NCBI GenBank assembly: GCA_004294445.1
Contig: REAZ01000021.1
Span: forward strand, 17,659 to 81,658
Direction of reading: 5' to 3'
DNA: 64,000 nt
Origin: Cytophagales bacterium
GTDB lineage: Bacteria; Bacteroidota; Bacteroidia; Cytophagales; Thermoflexibacteraceae
Positions 26,117-35,462 of this stretch are shown here, one piece after another. Below the pieces are notes generated by a model. That model was not told where the DNA came from and ran no database searches. It saw nothing but the letters and a program-made list of their open reading frames with translations. Every line of letters starts with the position of its first letter. Position 1 is the stretch's first letter. The translations under genes were made by a program, and so were the position numbers.

Positions 26117-27148
26117 TTACTCCATCACAAATGGATAATTGGCTTCCATATATACTTCTGTGAATGCCTCAGAAGGGTCTGGATAGGGAGAGTTTTCTGC
26201 AAATTCTACCGCATCCGCTACTTCTGCTTTTATGTCGTTTTCTATTTGTTCTAGGTCGGCTTCGGTTGCTATTCCTTTTTCCAAGATAGTTGCACGCACC
26301 TGCTCTATTGGGTCTTGTCTTTTGTATTCTTCTACCTCTTCTTTGGTACGATACTTAGCGGGGTCAGACATGGAATGCCCTCTGTATCTGTAAGTTCTGA
26401 ACTCAAGCAAAGTAGGACCTGCTCCGCTTCTTGCTCTTTCTGCGGCTTTGGCTACTGCTCTGTGTACGGCTTCTACGTTCATGGCATCAACAGGCTCCGA
26501 AGGAATATCATAAGATTCGCCTAATTGATACAGTTCCACCACATTAGATGTTCTTTTTACCGAAGTTCCCATAGCATATCCGTTGTTTTCAATGACGAAT
26601 ACTACAGGCAATTTCCATGTCATAGCCATATTAAGTGCTTCGTGGAAGGCTCCCTGCCTTACTGCTCCGTCTCCCATATAGCACATACAAAGATTGTTCG
26701 TTTTGTTATACTTTTCGGCAAATGCAATTCCTGCACCCATAGGCACTTGCGCACCTACGATGCCATGCCCGCCAATAAAATTCACTGATTTATCAAAAAT
26801 GTGCATAGAACCACCCTTCCCTTTGGTAGTGCCTGTGGCTTTGCCGTAAAGTTCTGCCATAATAGCTCTTGAACTTGTGCCAAGGGCAAGCGGATGCCCG
26901 TGGTCGCGATAGGCGGTAATCCATTTGTCATTGGGGGTAAGTGCGGAAACAGCACCAGAGGCACAAGCCTCTTGCCCAATGTAGAGATGACAAAATCCTC
27001 TGATTTTTTGTTGCCCATAGAGCTGCCCTGCTTTTTCTTCAAACCTACGCATAAGCATCATGCTCCTGAACCAATACATATATGTATCTTTGGAAAACTC
27101 CAATTCGGTAGTGCGGTTGCCCGCTTCCACTTCTAATTCTTCTGTCAT
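26117..27148 (-). CDS. pdhA: Pyruvate dehydrogenase E1 component, alpha subunit
   Basis: Thiamine-diphosphate-dependent alpha chain of the pyruvate dehydrogenase complex, which decarboxylates pyruvate and passes the acetyl group to E2. 343 residues, the usual length. The ThDP motif starts GDGAVRQGAFHEALN (GDG at 159-161) and closes with ENN at 187-189; FRTYRYRGHSMSDPAKYRTKEE carries the phosphorylation-loop region. The beta subunit and E2 are not adjacent, so the complex is split across the genome or the beta gene lies elsewhere. The related branched-chain E1 alpha is less likely given the YGKATGTTKGKGGSMH segment. Confidence 0.92.
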   Translation of the reverse strand: MTEELEVEAGNRTTELEFSKDTYMYWFRSMMLMRRFEEKAGQLYGQQKIRGFCHLYIGQEACASGAVSALTPNDKWITAYRDHGHPLALGTSSRAIMAELYGKATGTTKGKGGSMHIFDKSVNFIGGHGIVGAQVPMGAGIAFAEKYNKTNNLCMCYMGDGAVRQGAFHEALNMAMTWKLPVVFVIENNGYAMGTSVKRTSNVVELYQLGESYDIPSEPVDAMNVEAVHRAVAKAAERARSGAGPTLLEFRTYRYRGHSMSDPAKYRTKEEVEEYKRQDPIEQVRATILEKGIATEADLEQIENDIKAEVADAVEFAENSPYPDPSEAFTEVYMEANYPFVME

Positions 27149-27247
27149 ACCTTTTTGATTTTACTTAATTATTAAAAAAATTAGGTTGTAAATTTGGAAA
27201 GATTTTAAATAAAAGTCAAGATACTGAATAGATATTAATTATTTTTT

Positions 27248-27781
27248 TTAGTAACGAGGTACTTTTATTTTTTCATAAACTATGGAAACACTTGGATAGA
27301 CTTCCCTTATCTTGTAATAAGTTTGATAAGCATCTACTCTATCAAGAAAGTTTCCCATTTTTACTTTATAGTTTGGCTGACTGTATTCCAAATCTGCTGT
27401 CTTGTTTGGAAATATCTTTTTAAGGTCTGTGATTACTAACTCGGCATCTTTTCTCTGCATTCCCGAATATACTTGTATGCGAAAACCTTTGATGGTAAAG
27501 TTGCGATTACTGTTTGCAATTCTTGCGTTGAGCGTGTCCAAATCTGCATTAATGCTACCTATGGGAGGGGTAGAAGAAGTGCTTGGAATTTCTGTTACTA
27601 CATGGACAGGCTTGCTATTTTTGAGTTCTGTTTCGCTAAACTGTATCCGAAAAGGTGCCAAATCGTCAGTAAATACCGTGTTCTGACTACTGTCAGACAC
27701 AGTCTTTGCGGGAGTGCAGGCGTACACCAAAAAAAAGCAACTTAAAAACAAAGAAACCTTTAAAAACTTATTTGTATTCAT
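27248..27781 (-). CDS. SPOR-domain lipoprotein
   Basis: 177 residues from the ATG at 27781 (MNTNKFLK). A lipoprotein signal ends at the lipobox VYAC. After a spacer, the C-terminal SPOR domain begins KGFRIQVYSGMQRKDAELVI and contains YKVKMGNFLDRVDAYQTYYKI. SPOR domains bind peptidoglycan lacking stem peptides, so an envelope role is expected. It is the third SPOR-like protein within 4 kb, together with 23418-24074 and 24147-24800, but is not an obvious recent duplicate of them. It is divergent from the polyketide synthase gene. Confidence 0.88.
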   Translation of the reverse strand: MNTNKFLKVSLFLSCFFLVYACTPAKTVSDSSQNTVFTDDLAPFRIQFSETELKNSKPVHVVTEIPSTSSTPPIGSINADLDTLNARIANSNRNFTIKGFRIQVYSGMQRKDAELVITDLKKIFPNKTADLEYSQPNYKVKMGNFLDRVDAYQTYYKIREVYPSVSIVYEKIKVPRY

Positions 27782-27831
27782 TCTTGTTAATTTTAACACT
27801 CAAAATAACATTATTTTATTGACATTTCAAA

Positions 27832-28935
27832 ATGATTAAAACTTATATTAAAGCTGTCGGTACTGCAAACCCTGCTACAAAAATTGCACAAGCCCAAATT
27901 TCTCAGTTTATGGCAAAAGCGGTCGGCTTAAATGCTGTGGAAGAAAGGCGACTTCGAATGATTTATAGGGCTACTGCCATAGATTTTAGGCACTCGGTCA
28001 TAGAGGATTACGGCAGAATAGCAAATTTTGACTTTTTTCCCGATAATGAGCGTTTGGAGCCTTTTCCTACTACAGCCCAGCGAATGAAAATGTATGAAAA
28101 ATATGCCATAGAATTGGCTATGGAAGCGATTAATAATTGTTTGGCTAACAAAAATTTAATACCAAAAATTACACATCTCATAACAGTAAGCTGTACGGGT
28201 ATGTACGCACCGGGGATTGATATAGAGATAGTAGAAAGGCTTGGGCTATCTTTCCAAACACAGAGAACGTGCATTAATTTTATGGGGTGTTATGCTGCCT
28301 TCAATGCGCTAAAAGTAGCAGATATGATATGTAAGGCTACACCAGAAGCAAGCGTTTTGATAGTAGATGTGGAGCTTTGTACGATTCATTTTCAGAAGGA
28401 AAACACAGAAGACCAGCTACTTGCCAATGCTATCTTTGCAGACGGGGCAGCGGCTTTGCTGTTAGGGACGGAAAAGGGAGAAGGCAAGGCTATGAGTTTG
28501 GAGGCGTTTCACTGCGATTTGGCTCCGCAAGGCAAGAGTGATATGGCGTGGTACATACGTGATTTTGGCTTTGAAATGCGTTTATCTTCTTATGTACCTA
28601 ATCTGTTGGAAACGAAGATGAAAGAGCTAACAGACAGGCTTTTACAAAAATTAAACTTGCAAATAGGGCAGATTGATGCCTTTGCTATTCACCCTGGCGG
28701 CAAAAGAATTTTAGAAGTAGCTGAAAAATGCCTAAAAATTTCTCCTATTCAGAATCAATATTCCTATCAAATATTGCGAAATTTTGGAAATATGTCTTCG
28801 GCAACGGTGCTTTTTGTCTTAAAAAATATTTGGGATAACTGCCCACTCACCGAAAAAAAAGAGGGTAATATCTTAAGTATGGCTTTCGGACCTGGGCTAA
28901 CGATAGAATCGGCATTGCTGAAGCTACATATTTAG
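27832..28935 (+). CDS. Type III polyketide synthase
   Basis: Chalcone/stilbene synthase-fold enzyme that extends an acyl-CoA starter with malonyl-CoA, 367 residues. The catalytic triad is in place: Cys153 in NFMGCYAAFN, His287 in AIHPGG, and Asn320 in NFGNMSSAT. The bacterial class makes alkylresorcinols, alkylpyrones or phloroglucinol-type products. No tailoring enzyme (methyltransferase, hydroxylase) is adjacent, so the product is unknown. It appears monocistronic. Confidence 0.93.
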   Translation: MIKTYIKAVGTANPATKIAQAQISQFMAKAVGLNAVEERRLRMIYRATAIDFRHSVIEDYGRIANFDFFPDNERLEPFPTTAQRMKMYEKYAIELAMEAINNCLANKNLIPKITHLITVSCTGMYAPGIDIEIVERLGLSFQTQRTCINFMGCYAAFNALKVADMICKATPEASVLIVDVELCTIHFQKENTEDQLLANAIFADGAAALLLGTEKGEGKAMSLEAFHCDLAPQGKSDMAWYIRDFGFEMRLSSYVPNLLETKMKELTDRLLQKLNLQIGQIDAFAIHPGGKRILEVAEKCLKISPIQNQYSYQILRNFGNMSSATVLFVLKNIWDNCPLTEKKEGNILSMAFGPGLTIESALLKLHI

Positions 28936-28975
28936 TGCATCATAAAAAAACGGGACTACTCTCATTTTTTGGTTT

Positions 28976-29236
28976 TCAATATTTTGTAATCTCTTTTTCA
29001 GCCTCTATCCATATAGCCTCGTCTTGCCCTTCTGGGCTACCTTTAGCCAACCAGATAAGGTAGGCTTGTTTGCGTATCTGTTCAATATTGGAGAGAAAAT
29101 AATCACAATGCCCAATAGTTGTGGCGTATGGTGGGCTACCAAAAAAATCTTGTCTGCCAAAGAATTCTGCTGTATGCCGATAACAATTTTGCTTGGTAGG
29201 GCAGTTACCGCCGCTACATAATGTAATATCTAACAT
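28976..29236 (-). CDS. DUF2934 domain small protein with Cys-rich N-terminus
   Basis: 86 residues in two parts. The N-terminal half has a Cys set (LCSGGNCPTKQNCYRH, then GHCDYF) that may bind metal. The C-terminal half, IRKQAYLIWLAKGSPEGQDE plus AIWIEAEKEI, fits DUF2934 (a short helical motif R..AY.lW...G.peG.d...W..AE). Neither half has a known function. It sits between convergent neighbours and its start shows no clear promoter. The pairing of a Cys motif with DUF2934 is seen in other Bacteroidota small proteins. Confidence 0.7.
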   Translation of the reverse strand: MLDITLCSGGNCPTKQNCYRHTAEFFGRQDFFGSPPYATTIGHCDYFLSNIEQIRKQAYLIWLAKGSPEGQDEAIWIEAEKEITKY

Positions 29237-29290
29237 AGAATTTCTGTTTGAAGTAAGTGTTTAAAGTATATTCAAAAGTAAAAATACAAA

Positions 29291-30874
29291 CTAAAAAGGA
29301 AGTTCCTCCTCTTTTAACTTGTTAAAAGCTCTGGGCAAGCCGCGAATGATGTCGCTTGCTATCATGCTTTCTTCGTTGAGTCTGTTTTTGGCAGCATCTC
29401 CTGCCAAGCCATGTAGGTACACGCCCAATAATGCCGCTTGCAACGGAGCATATCCCTGTGCCAATAATGATGTAAGCACACCTGTAAGCACATCACCGCT
29501 TCCGCCCGTTGCCATGCCCGAATTACCAACTTCGCTATTGAAGTAACTCAGCCCTTCGGGGGTGCTAATGCAGGTAGTTGCTCCTTTGAGAATGATGAAA
29601 ATTTGCCGCTGTTTCGACATTGCTAACTGTAACTGATGCCGCAAATAAGGATTTAATGTTCTCCCAAAAAGTCGTTCAAATTCTTTGGGGTGGGGGGTGA
29701 GAATACTATTTTTAGGAATAAATTCCCACCAAGTTGGGTTTTCTGCCAAAATATTGAGTGCGTCAGCATCTATTACTATAGGCTTGTTGCATCTTTTGAG
29801 CAGAGAAAGTAGTGCAATGCCTGTTTTTTCATGTTTGCCGATACCGCAGCCTATCCCAATAGCGGTATATTTGTCTAAATCACCGATTTGTGCATTAATA
29901 TTGCTAATAAATTTTTTCTTTTTATCCACCCCTACCATTGCTTCAGGTACTGTAGTCTGCAAAACTTGATAACCTATTTTCGGAATATGCAAGGTGAGCA
30001 AGCCTATGCCAGCCCTAAGACAAGCCTTAGCAGCAAGTACAGCAGCACCCATTTTTCCTTCGCTTCCCGCTATCAAAAGTGCATGACCAAAATTTCCTTT
30101 GTGGGCTACTCTATTTCTGGATTTTACAATTTTTTTTATTTCTTCTTTCGTCAAAATAAAATTATTGGTAGGTACTTGGGCGATGAAATCGGGGTGCAAG
30201 TAAATAGATAAAATATGTACTTGCCCTGTGAATATATGATTTTGGTCGTATAAGAAAGAAAGTTTGGGAAACTGAAAACTAAGCGTGTGGTTGGCTTTGA
30301 TGATTGCCTTGCTTTCTGCATCTGCATTATTTTCCACAAACAAACCCGAAGGCATATCTATTGCTATCACTTGAGCATTGCTTTCATTTATTTTCTCGAT
30401 TAGCTGGGCAACAAAGCCCGTTATTGGTTTGTTTAGCCCAGAACCAAAAATAGCATCTATAATAATGTCATCTTTGCCAAGCGCGGGAAAATCTTTTTCT
30501 TCTCTGATGTAGTCTATTTTTAGGTTGCTTAAACTTTCCTCAAAAGTGAGTAAAATTTCCATATTTGTTTGAAAATCAGGAGAGAAATGTTCGGAGTGCA
30601 ATACCAAATACACAGAAACATTTGGAAAGTCTTCTTCGGCTAATTTTCTTGCGATGACCAAGCCATCTCCTCCGTTATTGCCCGTTCCACAAAATATCTT
30701 TATGGCTTTTTTTGTATCTGTCCAAAAAAAATTAATAGGCGAGCTATGCTCATGCAGTAGCCAATCTGCACATTTTGAGGCGGCACGCTCCATGAGTTCT
30801 GTCGAGCTAATAGGCTCATGCTCAATGGTGTATTGGTCGGCTTGGCGAATTTGCTCGGCGGTTAAAACTTTCAT
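29291..30874 (-). CDS. nnrD: Bifunctional NAD(P)H-hydrate epimerase / dehydratase
   Basis: Repairs damaged NAD(P)HX: the N-terminal YjeF domain epimerises the hydrate and the C-terminal kinase-like domain dehydrates it with ADP. 527 residues from the ATG at 30874 (MKVLTAEQIRQADQYTIEHE), chosen over an open frame to 30949 with no similarity upstream. The epimerase part shows FCGTGNNGGDGLVIARKLAE and IDAIFGSGLNKPI; the dehydratase part shows ILTPHPKEFERLFG, ILKGATT and NSGMATGGSGDVLTG. Both halves look intact, so it corresponds to E. coli YjeF/Nnr. Confidence 0.95.
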   Translation of the reverse strand: MKVLTAEQIRQADQYTIEHEPISSTELMERAASKCADWLLHEHSSPINFFWTDTKKAIKIFCGTGNNGGDGLVIARKLAEEDFPNVSVYLVLHSEHFSPDFQTNMEILLTFEESLSNLKIDYIREEKDFPALGKDDIIIDAIFGSGLNKPITGFVAQLIEKINESNAQVIAIDMPSGLFVENNADAESKAIIKANHTLSFQFPKLSFLYDQNHIFTGQVHILSIYLHPDFIAQVPTNNFILTKEEIKKIVKSRNRVAHKGNFGHALLIAGSEGKMGAAVLAAKACLRAGIGLLTLHIPKIGYQVLQTTVPEAMVGVDKKKKFISNINAQIGDLDKYTAIGIGCGIGKHEKTGIALLSLLKRCNKPIVIDADALNILAENPTWWEFIPKNSILTPHPKEFERLFGRTLNPYLRHQLQLAMSKQRQIFIILKGATTCISTPEGLSYFNSEVGNSGMATGGSGDVLTGVLTSLLAQGYAPLQAALLGVYLHGLAGDAAKNRLNEESMIASDIIRGLPRAFNKLKEEELPF

Positions 30875-30952
30875 TGGTTTTGTGTTAGGAGTTAGTAAAA
30901 TTTGAAAGGCAATACTGAGATATACTCTATCAGATTGATAGTCAATCACTAA

Positions 30953-30987
30953 AAAAATAGCTTGCCTTTAACGGACAAGCTATTTTT
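30953..30987 (-). terminator. Terminator after rpsA
   Basis: 12-bp stem AAAAATAGCTTG / CAAGCTATTTTT (30953-30964 with 30976-30987), followed by a T tract on the minus strand, 28 bp past the rpsA stop. Confidence 0.9.
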
Positions 30988-31014
30988 ATTTGCATAAAGA
31001 AAATTTGTAATCTT

Positions 31015-32784
31015 CTATTGTCCGCCTTTGTTAGCAGCTTCCTCAAGAACATTAGCAGCCTTCAGCTGTGATAATGCTTCCAAATCACCTAAAGTAGATT
31101 TTTCTTCTGCTTTTTCCTCTTTCTGAGAATTATTAGAAGAAGTTTCTTTGTAAGTGTTTGTATGAGAGAGAATAATACGCTTGTCTTCTTTGGTAAACTC
31201 TAATACTTTGAAGTCAAGCATTTCGCTTACTTCAGCTTTAGAGCCGTCCTCTTTAGTAAGGTGCTTCGTAGTAGCAAAGCCTTCGATGCCGTAAGGCAAC
31301 TCAAGTAAGGCACCTTTATCGTTTTTGCTAAGAATAGTTGCCTTGTGTACTGAGCCTACTGTGAATAGTGTTTCGAAAGTATCCCAAGGGTTTTCTTCTA
31401 ACTGCTTGTGTCCGAGTGCCAAACGGCGTTGTTCGGTGTCTAATTCAAGCACTTGCACGTCCAATCTTTCACCTATTTTGATAAACTCAGAAGGGTGTTT
31501 TATTTTCTTTGTCCAAGAAAGGTCAGAAATATGTACCAAGCCATCTATGCCTTCTTCTAATTCTAAGAACAAGCCAAAGTTAGTAAGGTTACGCACCAAA
31601 CCTGTATGTCTTGAGCCTAAAGAATATTTTTCTTTGAGGTCAGGTCTTGTCCAAGGGTCAGAAGTAAGTTGCTTTAAGCCCAAAGACATTTTTCGCTCTT
31701 CGCGGTCAAGTGTAAGTACTACAGCTTCGAGTTCGTCATTTACCTTGATGAAATCTTGAGGATTTCTTAGGTGTTGCGACCAAGACATCTCTGAAACGTG
31801 GATAAGCCCTTCTACGCCCGGCATAAATTCTAAGAAAGCACCGTAATCAGCTACATTTACTATCCTACCTTTTATTTTGCTACCTACTTGTGTTTCAGCA
31901 GGAATATTATCCCAAGGGTGAGCAACTAACTGCTTCATGCCCAAAGAAATACGTTTTTTATCTTCATCAAAATCCAACACCACTACTCTTACTCTTTGAT
32001 CGAGCTTGAGTAATTCCTCTGGGTGATTGATTCTACCCCAAGAAATATCTGTGATGTGAAGTAAGCCATCTACACCACCAAGGTCGATGAATACACCGAA
32101 ATTAGTCATGTTTTTGATAACCCCTTCGAGGACTTGTCCTTTTTCCAAATTGCTCAAGATTTCAGCCTTTTGAGCTTCCAAATCTTTTTCAATCAATACT
32201 TTATGAGAAACAACAACGTTATCGTTAGCGTAGTTTATCTTCACTACTTTCACTTCCATTTTCTTTCCTACAAAAATATCAAAATCTCTGATAGGTTTTA
32301 CGTCAATCTGTGAGCCGGGTAAGAAAGCTTCGATGCTGTAAATATCTACAATCAAACCACCTTTAGTACGACGCTTCACAACACCTTCAATGACTGTGTC
32401 GTTTTGCAAAGCCAACTCAATGTTTTCCCAAGCCTTCACTACTTTCGCTTTTTTGCGAGAAAGCACCAACTGCCCAAGTGGGTTTTCTTTGGTTTCTACA
32501 TATACGTCAATTACTTCGCCTACTTGCAAATTAGGAGAATCCCTAAATTCAGAAAGGGGTACTAATCCGTCAGATTTGAAACCGATGTTTACTACTACTT
32601 CTCTGTCAGTAATACTAACGATAGTGCCAGTAATTACTTGAGTTTCTTTTACTTCTGTAAGCGTTTCTTCATAAAGAGAAGCTAATTTAGCTTTTTGGTC
32701 TGAGGTATATCCTACGCCAAACTTATTTTTCTTTGATGTTTGGAAACTGTTCCAATCAAAATCCTGTACTTGGTTATCTGCCAT
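31015..32784 (-). CDS. rpsA: 30S ribosomal protein S1
   Basis: Six-repeat S1 protein that helps mRNA bind the 30S subunit, which matters in a phylum that largely lacks Shine-Dalgarno sites. 589 residues from the ATG at 32784 (MADNQVQDFDW); an in-frame ATG at 32802 is the alternative. Repeated S1/OB motifs are visible, for example GVFIDLGGVDGLLHITDISW, GAFLEFMPGVEGLIHVSEMSW and GLFLELEEGIDGLVHISDLSW. The C-terminal tail is acidic and low-complexity. The gene stands alone with its own promoter and terminator. Confidence 0.97.
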   Translation of the reverse strand: MADNQVQDFDWNSFQTSKKNKFGVGYTSDQKAKLASLYEETLTEVKETQVITGTIVSITDREVVVNIGFKSDGLVPLSEFRDSPNLQVGEVIDVYVETKENPLGQLVLSRKKAKVVKAWENIELALQNDTVIEGVVKRRTKGGLIVDIYSIEAFLPGSQIDVKPIRDFDIFVGKKMEVKVVKINYANDNVVVSHKVLIEKDLEAQKAEILSNLEKGQVLEGVIKNMTNFGVFIDLGGVDGLLHITDISWGRINHPEELLKLDQRVRVVVLDFDEDKKRISLGMKQLVAHPWDNIPAETQVGSKIKGRIVNVADYGAFLEFMPGVEGLIHVSEMSWSQHLRNPQDFIKVNDELEAVVLTLDREERKMSLGLKQLTSDPWTRPDLKEKYSLGSRHTGLVRNLTNFGLFLELEEGIDGLVHISDLSWTKKIKHPSEFIKIGERLDVQVLELDTEQRRLALGHKQLEENPWDTFETLFTVGSVHKATILSKNDKGALLELPYGIEGFATTKHLTKEDGSKAEVSEMLDFKVLEFTKEDKRIILSHTNTYKETSSNNSQKEEKAEEKSTLGDLEALSQLKAANVLEEAANKGGQ

Positions 32785-32901
32785 GAGATTTATCTTTTGC
32801 ATCTTTTTAGTACACTTCTGCCCGATGCTATTGCAAAAGTTTTAAATTTGATAACTATCTCACAAATAAATGTTTGTGAGCCTTTTACTTTAAAAGGAAC
32901 G

Positions 32902-32909
32902 CAAAATTA
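32902..32909 (-). promoter_or_regulatory. Bacteroidota-type -7 element for rpsA
   Basis: TAATTTTG on the minus strand, a full TAnnTTTG match, about 118 bp before the rpsA start, implying a long leader in which autoregulation by S1 could act. Confidence 0.5.
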
Positions 32910-33332
32910 ACTAAATTTTTATTTTTCCACACTATTTTCCACAAATATTTTACATAAGTAATTGAAAAATATTTTTACAAAAAACAAAAAAAGAACAATA
33001 TTTGTATTATTATTACATGAGTAATTGAATTTTATACCTGTGCCTTGAAAAGTTATAAAGTTAAAACTGCACCTCCCCCATCCCCCCTCACGAGGGGAGA
33101 AATACACAAAGGCTGTTTCCCCCTTTGGAGGAGCGCAGGGGGAGGTAAATATAACAATTTAAAGCGCGAATCTAATATTCAATGAGTATGAAGTTTATTT
33201 GTTAGATTTTTTTATATTATTTATCTCTAAACGTCTGACGTTCCACCCCCCCTTATTTGAACGGAAATGATTTTTTAGCAATTTTAATACTATTTAATGA
33301 TAAAATTTTATCCATATCTATCATTACCAAAA
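32910..33332. other. Gene-free stretch with GC-rich palindromic element
   Basis: No gene is seen. The element at 33071-33146 has outer arms ACCTCCCCC (33071-33079) and GGGGGAGGT (33138-33146) and an inner CCCCTC/GAGGGG hairpin (33084-33097), standing out as C/G-rich in AT-rich DNA. A perfect AACGTCTGACGTT palindrome lies near 33228-33240. Both resemble REP-type intergenic elements of this phylum. Confidence 0.6.
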
Positions 33333-34646
33333 ATGAAACGCATATATATTATATTTTTATTTCTCACCGCACATCAAGCTTTTGCCCAGCACGAAGGGCT
33401 TAGTTATTATGTAGATGGTGAAAATCTCCGAAGGGCAGGGCAATACGACAAGGCTATTACTGAGTTCAACAAAGCAATTCAGCGCGAGCCTGCTAATTAC
33501 AAATACTTGTATTCTAAGGCTGTATCTGAATTTCAAACTCGCAAGATAGATGCCGCGCTAAACTCGGTAAGTAGTGTACTCAAACTCAAGGAAGATTTTG
33601 TATCAGGGTATCTGTTGATAGCAAAAATTTATCAGAGCAAAAATGAAATAGATAGGGCTTTGTATTACTATGACCAAGCTTTTAAATACGAAACTGATGT
33701 AGATAAAAAAGCGGGATACAAACTTTTGGTGATGCGAAAATTGACTGAGAAAGGTAACTATAAGGAAGCGTATGAAAAAGTAAAAGAGGCAAAGCATATA
33801 GCACCGCATCACAAAGACGTACTATTTTATTATGCAAAGTTAAGCAATATTTTGGGCAATTATGTGGATGCCAAAAATACAATGCTTGAGTTGGAAACTC
33901 AAATAAAGAGCCTTAAAATAGAGGATAATGCGAAATATTATTTTGAACTTGGGCTTGCACATTATAAGTTAGATGAATTTGACAAGTCGAGAGAGGCATG
34001 GGCTAAGGCAAATATTCCTCCCTATATAGAAAAGATTGCAAAGTTTGGACCGAGGTACTTCTGTAATTTGGCATTGGCATATTACAAATTTTATGAAAAT
34101 GATTTGAGTAAGCAGCATGTTGCCCAAGCGATAAAGGTACAAAAGGACTTCCCGATGGCACACGTACTTCTGGCACAGCTCTCTAAGCGGAATTCTAATC
34201 ACACAACTACTATTTCGCATTACGAAGCGGCTCTCAAAAATGAAAAAGTGGTGAATAAAAAGCTAACCTTTTATTACAAAATTGCTGACTTGCATTTGGA
34301 GTCTAATGATTTTGAAGGATGCTTGAAGTCAGTTTCAGAAATATTAAAAATTAGGGCTGATGACCCTCAAGCACTAATACTCAAGGCAAATGCACTTTAT
34401 AAAATGAACAACTTCAAGGAAGCTGTAGATTTAATTCAGGCTGTAATGAAGCTACGAATGGACGAAAGTGCAAGAACTGATTTTTCCTTTCTTTTGGGGC
34501 TTTGTGGCAAAAAAATGAATGATAACAAATTGGCTAAAGAAGGCTTTGTTTTTGCCCTAAGAAGTTCTCTGAGGGATGCTGCAGAATTGGAGCTAAGAGA
34601 AATGAGAGAAGTGGCTGAATTGGAAAAAGCGAGTGAAAATGAGTAG
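33333..34646 (+). CDS. Exported TPR-repeat protein
   Basis: 437 residues from the ATG at 33333, chosen because MKRIYIIFLFLTAHQAFAQ is a clean signal peptide; the open frame begins 36 bp earlier. The rest is a tandem array of tetratricopeptide repeats, for example AGQYDKAITEFNKAIQREPA, ALNSVSSVLKLKEDFVSGYL and IDRALYYYDQAFKYE, with further repeats up to residue 420. TPRs are protein-binding scaffolds and no catalytic domain is present. No operon partner; a strong terminator follows. Confidence 0.85.
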   Translation: MKRIYIIFLFLTAHQAFAQHEGLSYYVDGENLRRAGQYDKAITEFNKAIQREPANYKYLYSKAVSEFQTRKIDAALNSVSSVLKLKEDFVSGYLLIAKIYQSKNEIDRALYYYDQAFKYETDVDKKAGYKLLVMRKLTEKGNYKEAYEKVKEAKHIAPHHKDVLFYYAKLSNILGNYVDAKNTMLELETQIKSLKIEDNAKYYFELGLAHYKLDEFDKSREAWAKANIPPYIEKIAKFGPRYFCNLALAYYKFYENDLSKQHVAQAIKVQKDFPMAHVLLAQLSKRNSNHTTTISHYEAALKNEKVVNKKLTFYYKIADLHLESNDFEGCLKSVSEILKIRADDPQALILKANALYKMNNFKEAVDLIQAVMKLRMDESARTDFSFLLGLCGKKMNDNKLAKEGFVFALRSSLRDAAELELREMREVAELEKASENE

Positions 34647-34684
34647 ATAAGCATAGAAAAACCTATCTGATATAAATATTTTGT

Positions 34685-34720
34685 ACTCGACAGATGAAAT
34701 AGCATCTGCCGAGTTTTTTT
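34685..34720 (+). terminator. Terminator of the TPR gene
   Basis: Stem ACTCG-ACAGATG with CATCTGC-CGAGT and an eight-T run, 38 bp after the stop codon. Confidence 0.9.
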
Positions 34721-34774
34721 TATTTTGTTAAACCTTTTTAGCTACTTTCTGTTACAAATATGTATTTATAACCG

Positions 34775-34782
34775 TACTTTTG
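34775..34782 (+). promoter_or_regulatory. Bacteroidota-type -7 element for the oxidase subunit gene
   Basis: TACTTTTG matches TAnnTTTG, 34 bp before the ATG at 34817. Confidence 0.5.
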
Positions 34783-34816
34783 CAAAAAATAACTTCAATA
34801 GAAATAAATTTTGATT

Positions 34817-35410
34817 ATGAGTGAGATAACACAAAACATTGAACAACAACCAAATAATACGCTATCTATGCACCCAAAAAAGTTTGCATTATGGCTCTTT
34901 ATCGTGAGTATAGTAATGATTTTTGCAGGGCTAACAAGTGCCTATTTGGTAAAACAAGCAGATGGAGGTTGGTTGCTTTTTGAGTTGCCTTTTATTTTTT
35001 ATGTAAGTTCTGCTCTTATCTTGCTAAGTAGCGTTACGATGCATTGGGCGTATGTAAGTGCGAAAAAAGATAATTTTGCAAGCACCAAATTGGCTATGTC
35101 TATTACGGTAGTCTTAGGAATTGCTTTTTTAGTTACCCAACTTATGGGCTGGAATGACTTGGTAAAGTTAGGTGTTTTCTTTGCGGGAAGCCAGGCAAAC
35201 CCCGCAGGCTCGTTTTTGTATGTATTTTCAGGCTTGCATGGCTTACACTTAGTAAGTGGTCTTATCTTTTTAATTATTATCTTAGTAGCCGTTTTCCGCT
35301 ATCAGATTCATGGCAAAAGCATGGTCAGAATGGAAATGTGTGCTACTTACTGGCATTTTTTAGATTTGCTTTGGATTTATTTATTGGTATTTCTCATTAT
35401 GAACGCTTAG
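34817..35410 (+). CDS. Cytochrome c oxidase subunit III family protein
   Basis: Membrane subunit III of a heme-copper oxidase, 197 residues from the ATG at 34817 (an in-frame TTG lies 6 bp upstream). It has five transmembrane helices, the reduced form common in this phylum. Landmarks are LWLFIVSIVMIFAGLTSAYLV, SGLHGLHLVSGLIFL with conserved histidines, and the closing YWHFLDLLWIYLLVFL. Subunits I and II, normally adjacent, are not here, so this is either a second isolated subunit III or a split operon. It has its own promoter and terminator. Confidence 0.9.
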   Translation: MSEITQNIEQQPNNTLSMHPKKFALWLFIVSIVMIFAGLTSAYLVKQADGGWLLFELPFIFYVSSALILLSSVTMHWAYVSAKKDNFASTKLAMSITVVLGIAFLVTQLMGWNDLVKLGVFFAGSQANPAGSFLYVFSGLHGLHLVSGLIFLIIILVAVFRYQIHGKSMVRMEMCATYWHFLDLLWIYLLVFLIMNA

Positions 35411-35416
35411 ATTTTT

Positions 35417-35458
35417 TAACCCTATGAGATGTTAAAAATCTTATAGGGTTATGCTATT
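35417..35458. terminator. Bidirectional hairpin between convergent genes
   Basis: AACCCTATGAGAT with ATCTTATAGGGTT (one mismatch) flanked by T runs on both sides. It separates the oxidase gene from the convergent cutC. Confidence 0.75.
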
Positions 35459-35462
35459 TTTT

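Noticed and set aside
33071..33146. GC-rich palindrome as a rho-independent terminator or tRNA
   Set aside because: No T run follows and no cloverleaf fits; it behaves as an intergenic repeat.
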